Assembly: GCA_002633025.1 (NCBI GenBank)
Contig: NMRB01002354.1
Location: 36,909-100,908, forward strand
Direction: 5' to 3'
Source: Notospermus geniculatus
Lineage: Eukaryota; Nemertea; Pilidiophora; Heteronemertea; Lineidae
Length of the DNA: 64,000 nt
The translations under genes and the position numbers were made by a program. The stretch's first letter is position 1, and the number at the start of each line of letters is the position of its first letter. Of the stretch, positions 10,840 to 21,495 are shown one piece after another. The notes under the pieces were generated by a model that was given only the letters and a program-made list of their open reading frames with translations, was not told the DNA's origin and made no database searches.

Positions 10840-11609
10840 ATGCTGGGGAATCAGTTCTGCGCGAAACCGTGCGGTGGCCGTATTCCGAGTCCGTGTTTTC
10901 CAAACCTCCGTGTCAAAACGGCCGACTCTGACGAAAATTACCAGGGGCGGCAACAAAAATCTGAAACTGGAGATTCAAATGTCATCGAACCTGAGAAAGT
11001 AAGGCGTACAATCGGCTCTCAGTGGTTTATGGCAACTCTGTGAGAAATTTGGTGTTGTAACTCATTTTCGTTAACGAGTGTGAGCTGTAAAACCGGCGTG
11101 GTGTAATGCTCATTGCTGTTGGCACTGGCGTCGCCGGTGCACGTGTACATCCGTAGCTACATATGATGCAGCCTACGAGTATCATAGATTACACAACAGT
11201 AACAAGTCCACAGCCTGTTGTAGGCCTATGGTACACGTGGTACAAGGGTTCTTGCTTGATAAGACCGTGGTCTAGTCCTATAGCTATAGGAAACAGCCGG
11301 TCATCTGGGTAGGCCGGCCATTGGCGGTGCCAACAGCAATGAGCATGACACCGCGCAGGTTTTACAGCTCAAACTCGTTAACGAAAATGACTTACAACAC
11401 CAAATTTCTCACAGAGCTGCACTAAACCACTGAGATCCGATTGTATGCCTTACTTACTCAGATTCGATGACATTCTATCTCCAGTTTCAGATTTTTGTAG
11501 CCGGTCCTGTTCATTTTCTTCCGAGTCGGCTATTTTGACACGGAGGTTTGGAAAACGCGGAATCGGAATACGGCCACCGCACGGCTAAGCGCAGAACTGA
11601 TTCCCCAGC
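10840..11609. repeat. Long inverted repeat, about 290-bp arms
   Basis: The left arm 10840-11128 and right arm 11324-11609 are imperfect inverted copies around a spacer of roughly 195 bp. Matching words include 'ctggggaatcagttctgcgc', 'gacacggaggtttgg' and 'aaatttggtgttgtaa' with their complements. The ORF at 10732-11043 and the minus-strand ORF at 11511-11705 lie largely in these arms and are not considered genes. Confidence 0.75.
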
Positions 11610-12031
11610 GTGACATTTGCCTCTCTTCATTGACAAGGCATCATATATACCCGATTCCTTAATTTTGTCTAGTGGCTTCATGCATCTCGCTCTCTCAGTG
11701 GTCACGCTCGTTCCTGGGAGGGCGAACTGACCGTAGGCTTTGATATGTCAGGATATTCTCACACGAATCATGAGCAATGGTTGTGTGAGAAGGTCAACTA
11801 TCAAGGATGCCTAGATAGCAACATTTATCTCCGACATTAACGCTTTGCATACTTCTTGATCCCAGTCTCAGGAAAAGTCGAAGTCAAACGAATGCTATAC
11901 ACTCGTCAGGAGAAATTATGAAGGCTTTGCCGACTCTGTCCAGTGAACGAGTGCAGTTTATCGAAAAACTCTGTATAGTGATATCGGAATGTGTCATACA
12001 TGTACGATCGCCTGATCACGGTCGTATTCTG
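11610..12031. other. Intergenic stretch, nothing recognised
   Basis: No exon, ORF or repeat that I can support. Confidence 0.35.
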
Positions 12032-12844
12032 CACAGAAAAAAAATCGATCTCAGCTCGAGTTAAAATGAGTCTCTAGCCTGCTATTTTGTCCCTAAAATG
12101 AGTTTCTTTCATTGCTACTCGAACACAGAAATGAGTACCAGTTTTCTAAGGCTTTACCAGCTTTCTTGCATCGACTGGAGATAACTGCAACTGGAGTCTC
12201 ATTCTGAAGTGGAGACAAAGTCTACTCATTTTGAGTTTTCTCAGTTCTCCAGTCGATGGGACAGGGCATCAGCTGGGGAAAATTGGAAAGAAACGGCTTG
12301 TTGAACATGACTCGATGACTCCATGGCGCGATGACTCGAAGGCACGAAGAAGGCCAATTAAATTTCCTGCATAATTTGTGAATGCCTTATTTTAATTCGA
12401 GTTCCCCATTTCAGAACACTGGGTTACTATGCAACATTTTTAGGAAGGTGAGGAACATGCAGTAGGATCATTGCTCAAAAGGGCTGAAAATTAACGCTAT
12501 ACCTCCTCCGGGGTTTGGAGTAGGGAGACAAGTCCAATCCCTACAACTTTTCAAAAGGGACCCATAGTAAATTCTCAAGGACTTAGGAGCTGTAGGCCTA
12601 GTTCGAGGCTATCCTTCATTTCATGATTTACCTTGAATATCAACCTTAATTCACCTAATGGTAGCTGGCGACACTACGACGCTCCACTTCCGCCGTTGAT
12701 CCATTCCACTTCTTAGAAATAACGAGCTGAATTTCATTGAATAATTTTGGCGGTCATCGAGTCATCGCGCCATTGAGTCTTCGCGTCATCGAGTCAAGTA
12801 CAACAAGCCGAAAGAAACCGAGGGGAACAAAAATCTGCTCATGA

Positions 12845-12932
12845 GGAGCTCGGTGGTGTGGTGGTTCTGGTGTCCGACTTGCGATCAGAGGGTTCTGGAT
12901 TCGAAACCCCCTGGATGTGAAACGTTTTTTTA
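12845..12932 (+). repeat. tRNA-like segment followed by a T-run
   Basis: The segment carries a B-box-like 'ggattcgaaacccc' at 12896-12909, a tRNA-like spacing upstream ('ggtggtgtggtggttctgg') and a TTTTTTT run near 12925 that could terminate RNA polymerase III. The acceptor and anticodon stems do not close well, so this is a SINE head or tRNA relic, not a functional tRNA. Confidence 0.45.
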
Positions 12933-13119
12933 TATATATATGGCGACATCACTTGTTTATTTGATTCGAGACAACAGACAATCCGGTGGAGACAGCTAAC
13001 AATCATTTTAACCAGTTTGAGACAATGGGTGAGGTCAGAATTCCGTGTATGTTCTGTGTTATGTGTTAGTGTTACAGATCTGTCAGTTTCAACATTTACC
13101 AAAGCCCCTTCAACACTGT

Positions 13120-13210
13120 TAAAAAGGGGCTATGGTTAGCAGCCTGTTAACAGCCTGTTTACAGGATGCTAACATCCTGTTAACAGGTTGCTAACAGCCT
13201 GTTAACATGA
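13120..13210 (+). repeat. CTGTTAACAG-type short tandem repeat
   Basis: About ten-base words such as 'cctgttaacag' and 'gctaacagcctgtt' are repeated imperfectly. The motif is itself palindromic, so the stretch can form several hairpins. It lies inside the 12032-13943 composite. Confidence 0.6.
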
Positions 13211-14234
13211 ACATCGTTCACCAACTCATCCAGCTGCTCCTGTGTGAGTCTTATTTGTCTATCTGAAGGCTTATTACTTTTGGTAGGCTCTCGGACAAAG
13301 TTTTCACCCCTTTCCAGAGCAAACGTCTTCTTGAACACAGTTTGTCAAAACAAAGATGGTTGTAACAATAACATAACACTAACATGAGAAATCCTGACCT
13401 CTTGACGGTGTTACAGATTCTTAACCACTAAGTGGTTAAAATTTCTAAAATCTAGGGGAATTTCTGCATATTTTAACAAGTGTGTTCAAAATGAAGATGG
13501 GTCTCTTCGAAGCAATTTAGTAAAAACCCCAGCTTATTTCATCAAGAATTACCAAAGTTATAAAGAAATTTGGTTTAACAGATTTCAGTCCACCTTGATT
13601 GAATTAACACCGCATGTTACATGTCTGTTACAGTTCTGTTAGACTTAACATGTCCTGTAACAGGAGCTGTTAAAATAGATCTATTTAAACAGATCTGTAA
13701 CACTAACAGCCATGTTGCATGGCTGTTTGTCGTGAGGTCAGAATTGGTGGTAAATGTTACAGATCTGTAACAGATCTTTAACATTGACACATAACACATA
13801 ACATACACAGAATTCTGACCTCACCCAATGTCATCTCAAGTGGAGACCCAGTATGTCTATTCGAGTTGCAAAAGAAACTCATTTTAGGGACAAGAGTTGG
13901 AGATTCATTTTGTCTCGAGATGAGATCGTTTTTTCTTTCTGTGATGCTCCAAGCTCAAGCAGAGACTTCTCCCCCGCCGCCGGGGGATCTCTGCATGTGC
14001 GGTGACGAAGGGGGCGAGTGCTAATATTCTCGGGAGAGGGATAAGGGTTCAGAGTAGGTTCTCAGTAAACACTGCATTCGTAGTGACTTAGATAAACTAA
14101 TTATCGGTCAGTTCTGAACTCCATACTCGATCGGACATTACTCTGTTGGACTATTAGGCATACAGTAACAAAGTCTTGATATTTTAGACGTACACCATGT
14201 ATTTTCATAGGATAAACGCAGATTAAACTACAGG

Positions 14235-15170
14235 ATGACCGACATTGGCAAATTGCGTCCTCCTATTTCTGAGAAGGCCATCCAGATCTTTGATTGGAAG
14301 AGCGGCTGGATTATTGTGATTTACAAAACGGCCACCTCGCCTCTTAATATTGTAAGGGTATACCATCACTACAGGAGGAAGGACTATCTTATTCTCTATG
14401 AGAAACAGGTGTTTCTTAAACCGTTTGGGACCTACATGGACACTCTATATAAACGGTACATATTTCTCCTCAAGAAAAAGGAATTTACACTTTGCGATGT
14501 GACTCGTGGTACTCTTTCTGGAAAAGTGATCGTTCCGACGTCAGAAATTTGCCACCGACTGCGATTGAAGTTTGGCTTAAGTATCGGCCTGGGAAAGCTC
14601 CTTCTCTGTTGTAAGATATCTGGTCGTAACGTACACACAATCTACGACATGAAAGAATCTAATAACAAATCTAACAATTTCAATCTTATTCTTGTAAACG
14701 GAGTTCGTGTCATTCTAAAAAAGACACCATTCCAATTCGAAAAGGGAATACACTACCTCTCTGTGGATTCTGGACACATATATTTATTCTCCCATGTTGA
14801 AGAATTTTTATATGAACCAGTGAAATACCGTGTCCAGCTTCTTTCTACACTTTTTCGACGTTGTCGCCATTTCCTGCTTAAATTTGACGCCTGGTCTAGT
14901 CTACGTTTCCTGATAAGTACGCCCTTCCCTTGCGCTGTTGCAATGGAGCAAATTCCTGACCCCAAAAACGGTATCGTACGGCAAGGAAACGGTATATTCA
15001 CATTTCATGAAACATTGACATCATTTCATCCCGAGGCCAATGATAATAACAAGCATCATTTCCAGTTCAGCCCAAATGACGGGTCGTTGATGCATTTCGT
15101 TCAAAGGAAAACGCGTGACAGGAAAGCGGGTATTGTCCGAGTTGTGATTTATACAGCAGACACGGAATAA
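14235..15170 (+). CDS. Unrecognised intronless gene, family member 3 (311 aa)
   Basis: An intact 311-codon ORF from ATG 14235 with A at -3. It is the closest visible relative of the ORF at 1044, matching over nearly the full length: IFD at 18-20, a TA.SPL..VRVY block at 32-43, KRYIFLLKKK at 73-82, a CDVTRGTLSG block at 87-96 followed by VP and C106, and a C-terminal NDGSLMHFVQRK block at 281-292. There is no signal peptide, transmembrane helix or known motif. The function is unknown; a beta-rich fold is suggested only by the hydrophobic alternation. The stop codon overlaps an AATAAA signal, which would be unusually close for polyadenylation; another AATAAA occurs near 15375. All three members are on the plus strand within 14 kb, suggesting local duplication. 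Confidence 0.65.
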   Translation: MTDIGKLRPPISEKAIQIFDWKSGWIIVIYKTATSPLNIVRVYHHYRRKDYLILYEKQVFLKPFGTYMDTLYKRYIFLLKKKEFTLCDVTRGTLSGKVIVPTSEICHRLRLKFGLSIGLGKLLLCCKISGRNVHTIYDMKESNNKSNNFNLILVNGVRVILKKTPFQFEKGIHYLSVDSGHIYLFSHVEEFLYEPVKYRVQLLSTLFRRCRHFLLKFDAWSSLRFLISTPFPCAVAMEQIPDPKNGIVRQGNGIFTFHETLTSFHPEANDNNKHHFQFSPNDGSLMHFVQRKTRDRKAGIVRVVIYTADTE

Positions 15171-15171
15171 A
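15166..15171 (+). terminator. AATAAA overlapping the stop codon
   Basis: The TAA stop of the 14235 ORF lies within AATAAA. A second AATAAA near 15375 is better placed to act as the polyadenylation signal. Confidence 0.3.
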
Positions 15172-15644
15172 CAATGAGGAACCTACGCGATTTACCGCTA
15201 TTTTCTATTTCCTTGCGCTTTTTTAGTTGGTTCTTTGCTTAAAAGCACCGAATCAATCAAAAGAAGTGAAAAATTCCTTTACATTTTCCATTAAATTTCA
15301 CAATTTGATAGGCTCTGTGTGCTTTACTCTGAAATATATTGCAAAATTCTTTATGCCATTGTATTCAGGGGGTGAAATAAATCATTTTTTTGTGAAAATA
15401 TGAAATTTACCCTTAATTAACCTTTGACCTTAATTAATGACCTAATTAGGCAATTTTGGAAACACAAACAAGATAATCTATTCAGCATAAAATTTCCATT
15501 CAGAACAACCTGTTTGTTTGCTTTTCCTCAAAAATGCCTCATGCAGTCATATTTTCTGGAAATCAAACCAGTCTAAATCGTCTTTGTTGTGAGTGTCAGT
15601 TATTTCATTGGAAGGCTTGTTGTACTTAACTCGACGTAGCACAG

Positions 15645-15806
15645 GTCTCATGGTCTTAACATGTTTTTTCACTTTACCCTTTGTGTCCCATGCGACAGAC
15701 GTGAAGAGCCGGGAATGAAATCCCATATGGCCCGCGGGCTGGATTCGAACCCGGGAGCTGCCGCTTGCTGAGCGGACGTGATAACCACTTAGCTATCAGG
15801 TCTCCT
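15645..15806 (-). repeat. tRNA-derived SINE, 5' part
   Basis: On the minus strand the segment 'gagacctgatagctaagtgg...ggttcgaatccagccc' carries recognisable A-box and B-box sequence, followed by family sequence shared with 37010-37290 ('ctcttca.gtc.gtcgcatggg'). The 3' half is lost or diverged. Confidence 0.65.
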
Positions 15807-15845
15807 CAGAGGATCCTCCCCTTGAATCCGCGTCTGGGCTCGGTG

Positions 15846-16596
15846 TTAAGGGCGAGCCATCATTGTGAATTTTCATATTGCTTCAATCCAGGCCCCTCTG
15901 AGAAAAGCAACAAAGACATCCCCAGTTGACTGTTTTTTTAGTCCAGTGTGATCACTGTGCTTTATAGACACGGAAAATGAGAAAAGTCCCAAGGATTGCA
16001 GCTTAATTACATTACATAATCGTAAACAAAGAAATTCACCAAACACGAAAAACAGGTACAATTTTCTTGGAGAGGAAGCATGTAAATGACACATTGAAGG
16101 TGTGGCAACAATGTCACAAATCCATAGAACCTGGGGTGGCGAGGGTGTCCTGACATACTCTTCATGTACACCATACACGCTCAGTACAAAAAGGACAACC
16201 AGGAAGTAAAATCCAAATCCAATATGGCCGCCCTGTTTTGGAAAAGCTGGCTGCACGCATGGAATTCACATGCCGAGTACTCTATACCTGTTGAAAATAT
16301 TGCTGTCAAAATGGGTGGACTAAATAGAATAAAACTCGAACTTTATGATCCACTTGTCGTTTGATCCTCAAAATGTACCATTTCGTGGGAAAGTGTACCG
16401 ATTACTAGTCTTTTGTTTCAACTTATTAGCTAATTAGTGCGTTCCAAGATACATCCCATTCAATTCCTTTTGACTTATAGACCCCGCAGGTGCCTTCATT
16501 TCCGTCATATATCTTGTACTTTTATGGCATTTTGACATTTTTTATTTACAACGCCTGGCCACGTTTCAAAAATTCACAATGATGGCTCGCCCTTAA
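15846..16596. mobile_element. TTAA-flanked element, 750 bp with about 24-bp inverted ends
   Basis: The termini read TTAA-GGGCGAGCCATC... and ...GATGGCTCGCCC-TTAA, with inversion extending through 'attgtgaatttt'. TTAA on both sides is the target site of piggyBac-type transposons, but the GGG start differs from the usual CCC terminus. The 127-codon minus-strand ORF inside has a hydrophobic stretch and no transposase motif. It is probably a non-autonomous element. Confidence 0.6.
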
Positions 16597-18050
16597 ACCA
16601 TGGAGGTATTATTGAGAAGGAGCGAGCACGGCCCTAATCGCTGTGACCACAATACCACGCCCCCATTGTTTGCCATTGTTCCCTTCTATTGTTCGGTTCG
16701 CACACTAAGCGCTTTGAAGGCAATCATCCTTTCCGCACTCAAAGTGCAGCGCCATCTATAATACATATCGCATTTCCCCAAACATGTTCCTGCGTTTTTC
16801 TCCACCTTCGGAATTAGATAACCGGCCATTTCGAGCGTGACTGAATTTGATTAACTTTCCGCTGTGTTTTAGTGAAAAAAATCATCGAAAAAAGACCAAT
16901 TTCCAATAAGATATCTACGTTTTAAGGTGAACATGATAATGATAATGAGATTCTTCGCATTTGAAAAGTTTGAATAGGATTGCGTTTTGATAGGGGGCGG
17001 TAGTGGAAACCTACAGCGCCGGCAATAGTGCGGCGGTCGAAGGTTGAACCGTTTTATTTATTAATAACCATGTACATTGTTAATAAAATTAGGCGTCAAT
17101 GACAAGCTGATCATGGTTCGTCCAGAATGCGCCCAGCGGTGTCTTCATTTTAATGACAATAAGGAATAGCCCGCGTATTTTGACCAATTTTTGGCACAAA
17201 TTACATAATTAACATTATTAATAATTAGAATTTGCAAATTAACTCAACGTCGTGCCCTCAACATGTGTATTCCCCAACATCTGGTGATAAAACGCCAGGT
17301 CCCAGTCGCCTTGTTGCCGAGAAATCTATGACGAAAAAGTCAAATGGGGGGTCTCATTGTTTGCTTGCTTAGCTGATTAATGAAAGATGAAAGCACATCG
17401 TTTTCAATTCAGATGTGTAGAACAGTAGTAGCAATTTCATAGAAGTACATGAAATCGATGCTACCTTTTTGCTTGAAGAAAATATGAATTGTTTTCAGTC
17501 GCCATTTGCAGTGCGCTTCCTTATGGCTACCGCCNNNNNNNNNNNNNNNNNNNNNNNNNNNNNNNNNNNNNNNNNNNNNNNACCTTGATCAAATCGGCGA
17601 AGTACCTGTTCAAGTATATGTTGACAAAGTTTGATTAAATCTTCCACAGCCAGTCTTCAGCCATGGAAAACTATGTAGCTTTTTCAAAATCACGTAGATT
17701 CTCTGACATTGTAGTGCAAATACATGTATTATATTTCTTAAATACGGCCGTACGTTTCATGATGGTTATGTAAAATGTTTTAATACTGTAATCTACGTAG
17801 AGCTATTCGTTTTTATAATACACTGTATATACTGTATATAATACAATTTAGTTTCTTATACTTTGTTGTAAACAATCATTTTATTTAGGCCTACTACTCC
17901 GTGCGGAACACGGGTTTTGCTAGTTTAGATTTAATTCCAAACTTACGAATTGATGACGTCACAATGACGTCGCGGCTTTACCCAAAGCGCATCATAGCAA
18001 CGCTACCGCGCGTTGCCGTTGAGGTGTAGCGCTCGTCACTGCTGTTGCAC
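16597..18050. other. Intergenic, with assembly gap 17535-17581
   Basis: No gene is seen. The region includes a 47-base N run. AT-rich sequence flanks the gap, and no splice-bounded exon or repeat unit could be supported. Confidence 0.5.
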
Positions 18051-18130
18051 GTCTGGTTGGTTCAGGGTGGAATGATCGTTGCTTCGCAATCCAGGGCCCC
18101 GGATTCGAATCCCGTTCGCTGCCTTTTTTC
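18051..18130 (+). pseudogene. tRNA-Ala-like pseudogene or SINE head
   Basis: The stretch 'ttgcttcgcaa' followed by 'ggccccggattcgaatccc' resembles the anticodon region, variable loop and T arm of tRNA-Ala (implied anticodon CGC). It is followed by a TTTTTT run. The anticodon stem and acceptor ends do not pair properly, so a functional tRNA is unlikely. Confidence 0.5.
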
Positions 18131-18752
18131 CTTTTTGTCTTTTCTTCTTCTTCTGTCATCTTTTGTATTCTGTTCTTTTTTCGAAAATTTGCTAATTTCT
18201 GGAAGTTGACTTCCTATTTATTATTATGCAAACGGTATGCTTTCCAAAATAAAATGTGATTCATTCTTGGCAAAATTATATAGGCTAGGACTAGCCATAA
18301 TTAGCAGACTTAATCCCATCCAACCATGCGCATTTTGTGATTCAAGTTTGACATCACTCACTAAGACTGCATTCCCCCTGACATGCCTTATCAAACCGGG
18401 GCATCAATGAATGTCAGCTGAGCGCCAGGCCCATGGGCCTCTTGTTGTTTGATGCAACGTGTAAAAAGTAGCCTTCAAAAGCGATTGTTTGAAATTGATT
18501 TATTATTTCCTTTGTCTATATGTATTTAAATGCATAAAATCTTTTTCCAAACAGCATTGTTAAAACGCACAAAACCTTTTTAAAACAGCATTGTGTTTAT
18601 TGATTATCAACCCATCACCAATCTAAGCCAGATGATCAATTTCGCGTTCAGAGGAAGCATCAAACGGGGCATTAGAGAAATCTGCAAGTTTCGTGTCGCG
18701 GATTTCAATGAGTAGGCTACTCGTGTCGCGGATTTCAATGATTACTCGTAAA

Positions 18753-19245
18753 GCTGTGTTTCCACGAGGTGTTTAGGATCACAACTTATGCCGCTCGTAG
18801 CAGGTGAGACGCAACTGCAGTCATGTCACGCCACATCGCCAACTTATTTGCTCCACGCTGTCGTGGATCAGGCACAAAATTATCCGGATAAGCCAGTCGC
18901 CGTCTGTTTTGTGCCTTCGCAAGGTCGACCTGTGTTTCCACGAGGCGTGTGCGGGCGCGGAGGCGGGGGCGGGTGGAAAAAAACGATCCAATGAATTTCC
19001 CTTTAGCTGTTTCCGTGATGCGGGTGCTGCTGCGGAGCGGGTGGATGGGCGCGGACGCGATTTTTCGAATCGGTCATGTAGCGATTTTTCCGCGTCCGCC
19101 TGCTGCCCGCGTGGTGTTGCGTCATCATTTCCTTTCAATTCCCCTGAATGATGGCGAAATTCATGAGAAATACCCTGGAATTCTCACTGGCTGAAGATCA
19201 ATTCCCGCGTCTGTGCCCGTTTCGTGGAAACACAACACCCGCATC
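18753..19245. repeat. GC-rich foldback region with 'gtttccacgagg' ends
   Basis: 'tgtgtttccacgagg' occurs at 18757 and 18929 and its complement 'cgtggaaacacaac' at about 19222. The CG-rich interior 'gcgggcgcggaggcggggg' is mirrored by 'cgcatccgcatctgcgcc'. Part of it (18780-18930) is related to 21350-21490. The overlapping ORFs here are shadows of the repeat. Confidence 0.45.
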
Positions 19246-19757
19246 CGCATCTGCGCCGGTCACCGCCTACGCGTCCGCACACGTCACGGATCGCAAAAGT
19301 TGAAAATGGTCAACTTCTGCGCCATCCCGAACATGCCGAAGGACGTAATCCATTCGCAGTCGACCTGATACGAGTAAAGCCTGCCGCACACGGGCAATTT
19401 TTCGAGCGATTTTCTAGGTGACCGGCCTTGCGACCACAGCAGTGACTGAACATATTTTTGTTGTTTTTTTTTAGTTTTTGTTTAGTTCTCGTTTGCGACA
19501 AATGCTTCATTGGAAGATCAGTCATGTCGCGGATGACATCACTGATCGACCTCAAAGGTAATTATCGCATGCGACGTGGTAGTCGCATCGGTAGTCGCCC
19601 CCATTTTAGTCGCCCGTGTGCGCCATGTTTTAGGGCTGGTTTATAGTTGCTCGCGGACCGTGAAGCGCGTGAAACTGATCGCAGGTTTCCAAGGTGTGAT
19701 ATGCACACACATTGAAATTGATCACAGTCGGCGTAAAATCCGGACGGAGTATGAACC

Positions 19758-20412
19758 AACCCTTAAAGCTGAACTGCATGAACAAAAAGCCCCCATGCGA
19801 CGAGCAAGAGAATTGCAAACGCCCTGCAAACACCTCAGACGAAGGCTCAGAACATGATAGACCTAACGAGGCCAGGAGGGCGCCACCTTATTTGTCTTCG
19901 GGCAACAGAGCTGTCAACATCTCCGGACACCTCCTACACTACTCAAAGAAAAAAAATATAGTCATTTAGACGGGATTCGAACCGATGACCTTCTGATTTG
20001 TAATCCACCACTCCCTCTATCCTCTTGGCCAACGAACCCGCTGACAAGGACGTGATTTGAGTTTGTCATTGACGTAGTCCTTCGACTTGCGTAATAATTC
20101 TACGAATAAGAGAAAACACAGGAAGCCTACTAACAAGTTCGGTGGCCGAATGGGGAAGACGGTGGAGTAAAGATAACAGGGGGCGGGTTCGATTCCCAGT
20201 TGGGTCAAACTTTTTTTCTTTCAGAAAAATAGTTCAGCAGGAGCTCACCAGAGGATGTTCACACCTTGACAGCTCGAAGACAAATAAGGTGGCGCCCCCT
20301 GGCCTCGTTGGGTCTATCATGTGCTGAGCCTTCGTTTGAGGTGTTTGCAGGGCGTTAGTATTTCTCTTGCTCATCCCATGGGGGCTTTTCGTTCATGCAT
20401 TCACCTTTAAGG
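19758..20412. mobile_element. Foldback element carrying two tRNA-like segments
   Basis: Arms of about 130-150 bp are inverted: 19758-19895 against 20275-20412, sharing 'gcccccatg', 'gcaaacgccctgcaaacacc' and 'gaggccaggagggcgccacc' with their complements. In the centre a minus-strand tRNA-like segment (about 19970-20040, B box 'ggttcgaatcccg') and a plus-strand one (about 20140-20207, B box 'gggttcgattccc', then a T-run) face apart. No protein is encoded. Confidence 0.7.
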
Positions 20413-20596
20413 CCCGTTTCCACTATAGCGGATTCTGCCGCGTCTTGCGGCGAGTGGAGCGGTTTTCACAAGCATTTGTATAATCAATAGGCCATTGTAT
20501 TGTTATACCATCGAAGGATTATCCAAAGCCCTGTGTAAACCGCACCGCTCACCAGAAACCGCCGCGGAATCCGCTATAGTGGAAACGGCCCTTTAA
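20409..20596. repeat. Foldback MITE, array unit 1
   Basis: The ends 'aaggcccgtttccactatag' and 'ctatagtggaaacggcc' are mirrored, about 188 bp in total. It is the first of four foldback units lying end to end. Confidence 0.75.
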
Positions 20597-20725
20597 GGTC
20601 TCCGGCCACTTGTGCGTTTTACGCTGCGTGATGCGCTTCGGCCATTATTTGAAGCAAAGCGGCGGAAAATAACAAAAGACATAACGTACCACGCAGCGTA
20701 AAACGCACAAGTGGCCTGAGACCTT
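20595..20725. repeat. Foldback MITE, array unit 2
   Basis: The ends 'aaggtctccggccacttgtg' and 'cacaagtggcctgagacctt' are mirrored. The interior 'gcagcgtaaaacgc' and 'gcggcggaaaataacaaaag' resembles unit 3 and the copy at 30936-31060. Confidence 0.75.
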
Positions 20726-20861
20726 AAAGGCCCGTTTCCACAGAAGCGGTAGCGTGAGCGTTTTGACGCTTCGCCCATTGTTTGGAAGCAGAGCGGCGGA
20801 AAATAACAAAAGATTTGACGCATCACGCAGCGTGAAACGCGTCTGTGGAAACGAGCCTTTA
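20726..20861. repeat. Foldback MITE, array unit 3
   Basis: The ends 'aaaggcccgtttccacagaa' and 'tgtggaaacgagcctttaa' are mirrored. It shares 'gcccattgtttggaagcaga' with the copy at 30936-31060. Confidence 0.75.
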
Positions 20862-20862
20862 A

Positions 20863-21000
20863 GCAGGCTTCATTGGCACACGGATTTTGACGATTCAGGT
20901 CCGTAAAAAATCGATCAAATGGACTTTTGCGTTGTCGTATCCGGAAAACTAGGGGCAAAGAGACTGAAAACGGACCCGATCCGTGCGCCAGTGAACCCTG
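20863..21000. repeat. Foldback MITE, array unit 4 (ATTGGCACACGG family)
   Basis: The ends 'caggcttcattggcacacgg' and 'cgccagtgaaccctg' are imperfect inverted repeats. The same family recurs at 23374-23513, 23518-23610, 24040-24180 and 24185-24314. Confidence 0.7.
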
Positions 21001-21029
21001 CTAGATTTCTTGCGCGCAGATGCCGCCTG

Positions 21030-21495
21030 TTCCACGATCAGCGCTTACATTTTCGCTTAATTGCGATCTGACCATGCTTTTTTCACCTGGTGCCGACTGT
21101 TCCGTCGTAGCAGGTCACACTGCGATTGCCTGCGCTACGACGGAACAGTCGGCATCAGGCGTCGCAATCATGGTCAGGTCACAAAAACGAAAATGTGTAC
21201 GATCATCGTGGAACAAGCAGCATCAGCGCACAGGGAATCGTAACCGTGTTCAGGTCACCTGCGAATGGATCACGCCGTCGGGATGACACAGAAGTTGAAT
21301 AGGTTCAACTGTTGCGATTCGTGATCTTTTTGATCAGCGACTGATCCCGATCGTCGTAACTGAGACGCAACTGCAGTCGTGTCACACCATATCAGCGACT
21401 GATTTGTTCCACGCGGTCGTAAAGTGACCCAGACGCAAAGTGATCCAGAAAAGTCAGCGTGCGCCTGTTCTGTGCCATCGCAAGGTCGACCTGAC
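21030..21495. repeat. Foldback region with 'tgccgactgttccgtcgtag' arms
   Basis: Between about 21020 and 21240, 'gccgactgttccgtcgtagc' is mirrored by 'gctacgacggaacagtcggc', with outer arms 'cctgttccacgatcagcgct' and 'atcgtggaacaagcagcat'. The following 21340-21495 is related to 18780-18930 ('gagacgcaactgcagtc' and 'cgcaaggtcgacctg'). Confidence 0.6.

Larger units (their letters stand above)
12032..13943. mobile_element. Composite foldback element with about 95-bp terminal inverted repeats
   Basis: The ends 'cacagaaaaaaaatcgatct' and 'agatcgttttttctttctgtg' are mirrored, and the arms continue through 'tgtccctaaaatgagtttct' and its complement. Nested inside are a second inverted repeat (12293-12810, 'gactcgatgactcc' opposite 'cgagtcatcg'), a tRNA-like segment (12845-12915), a third inverted pair (13015-13105 with 13740-13835, 'gggtgaggtcagaattc'), and 'ctgttaacag' iterations. 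There is no transposase. It is probably a non-autonomous element that accumulated insertions. Confidence 0.6.

Noticed and set aside
10732-11043. 103-codon ORF as a gene
   Set aside because: It starts inside a MITE and runs through one arm of a long inverted repeat; the other arm has no matching intact frame.
13120-13210. CRISPR-like array
   Set aside because: The repeats are short, contiguous and palindromic without spacers, and the genome is eukaryotic.
15873-16256. 127-codon minus-strand ORF with a hydrophobic segment
   Set aside because: It lies wholly inside the TTAA-flanked repeat and has no transposase or other known motif.
18051-18123. Functional tRNA-Ala gene
   Set aside because: The T arm is good and a T-run follows, but the anticodon and acceptor stems do not pair, so a pseudogene or SINE head is more likely.
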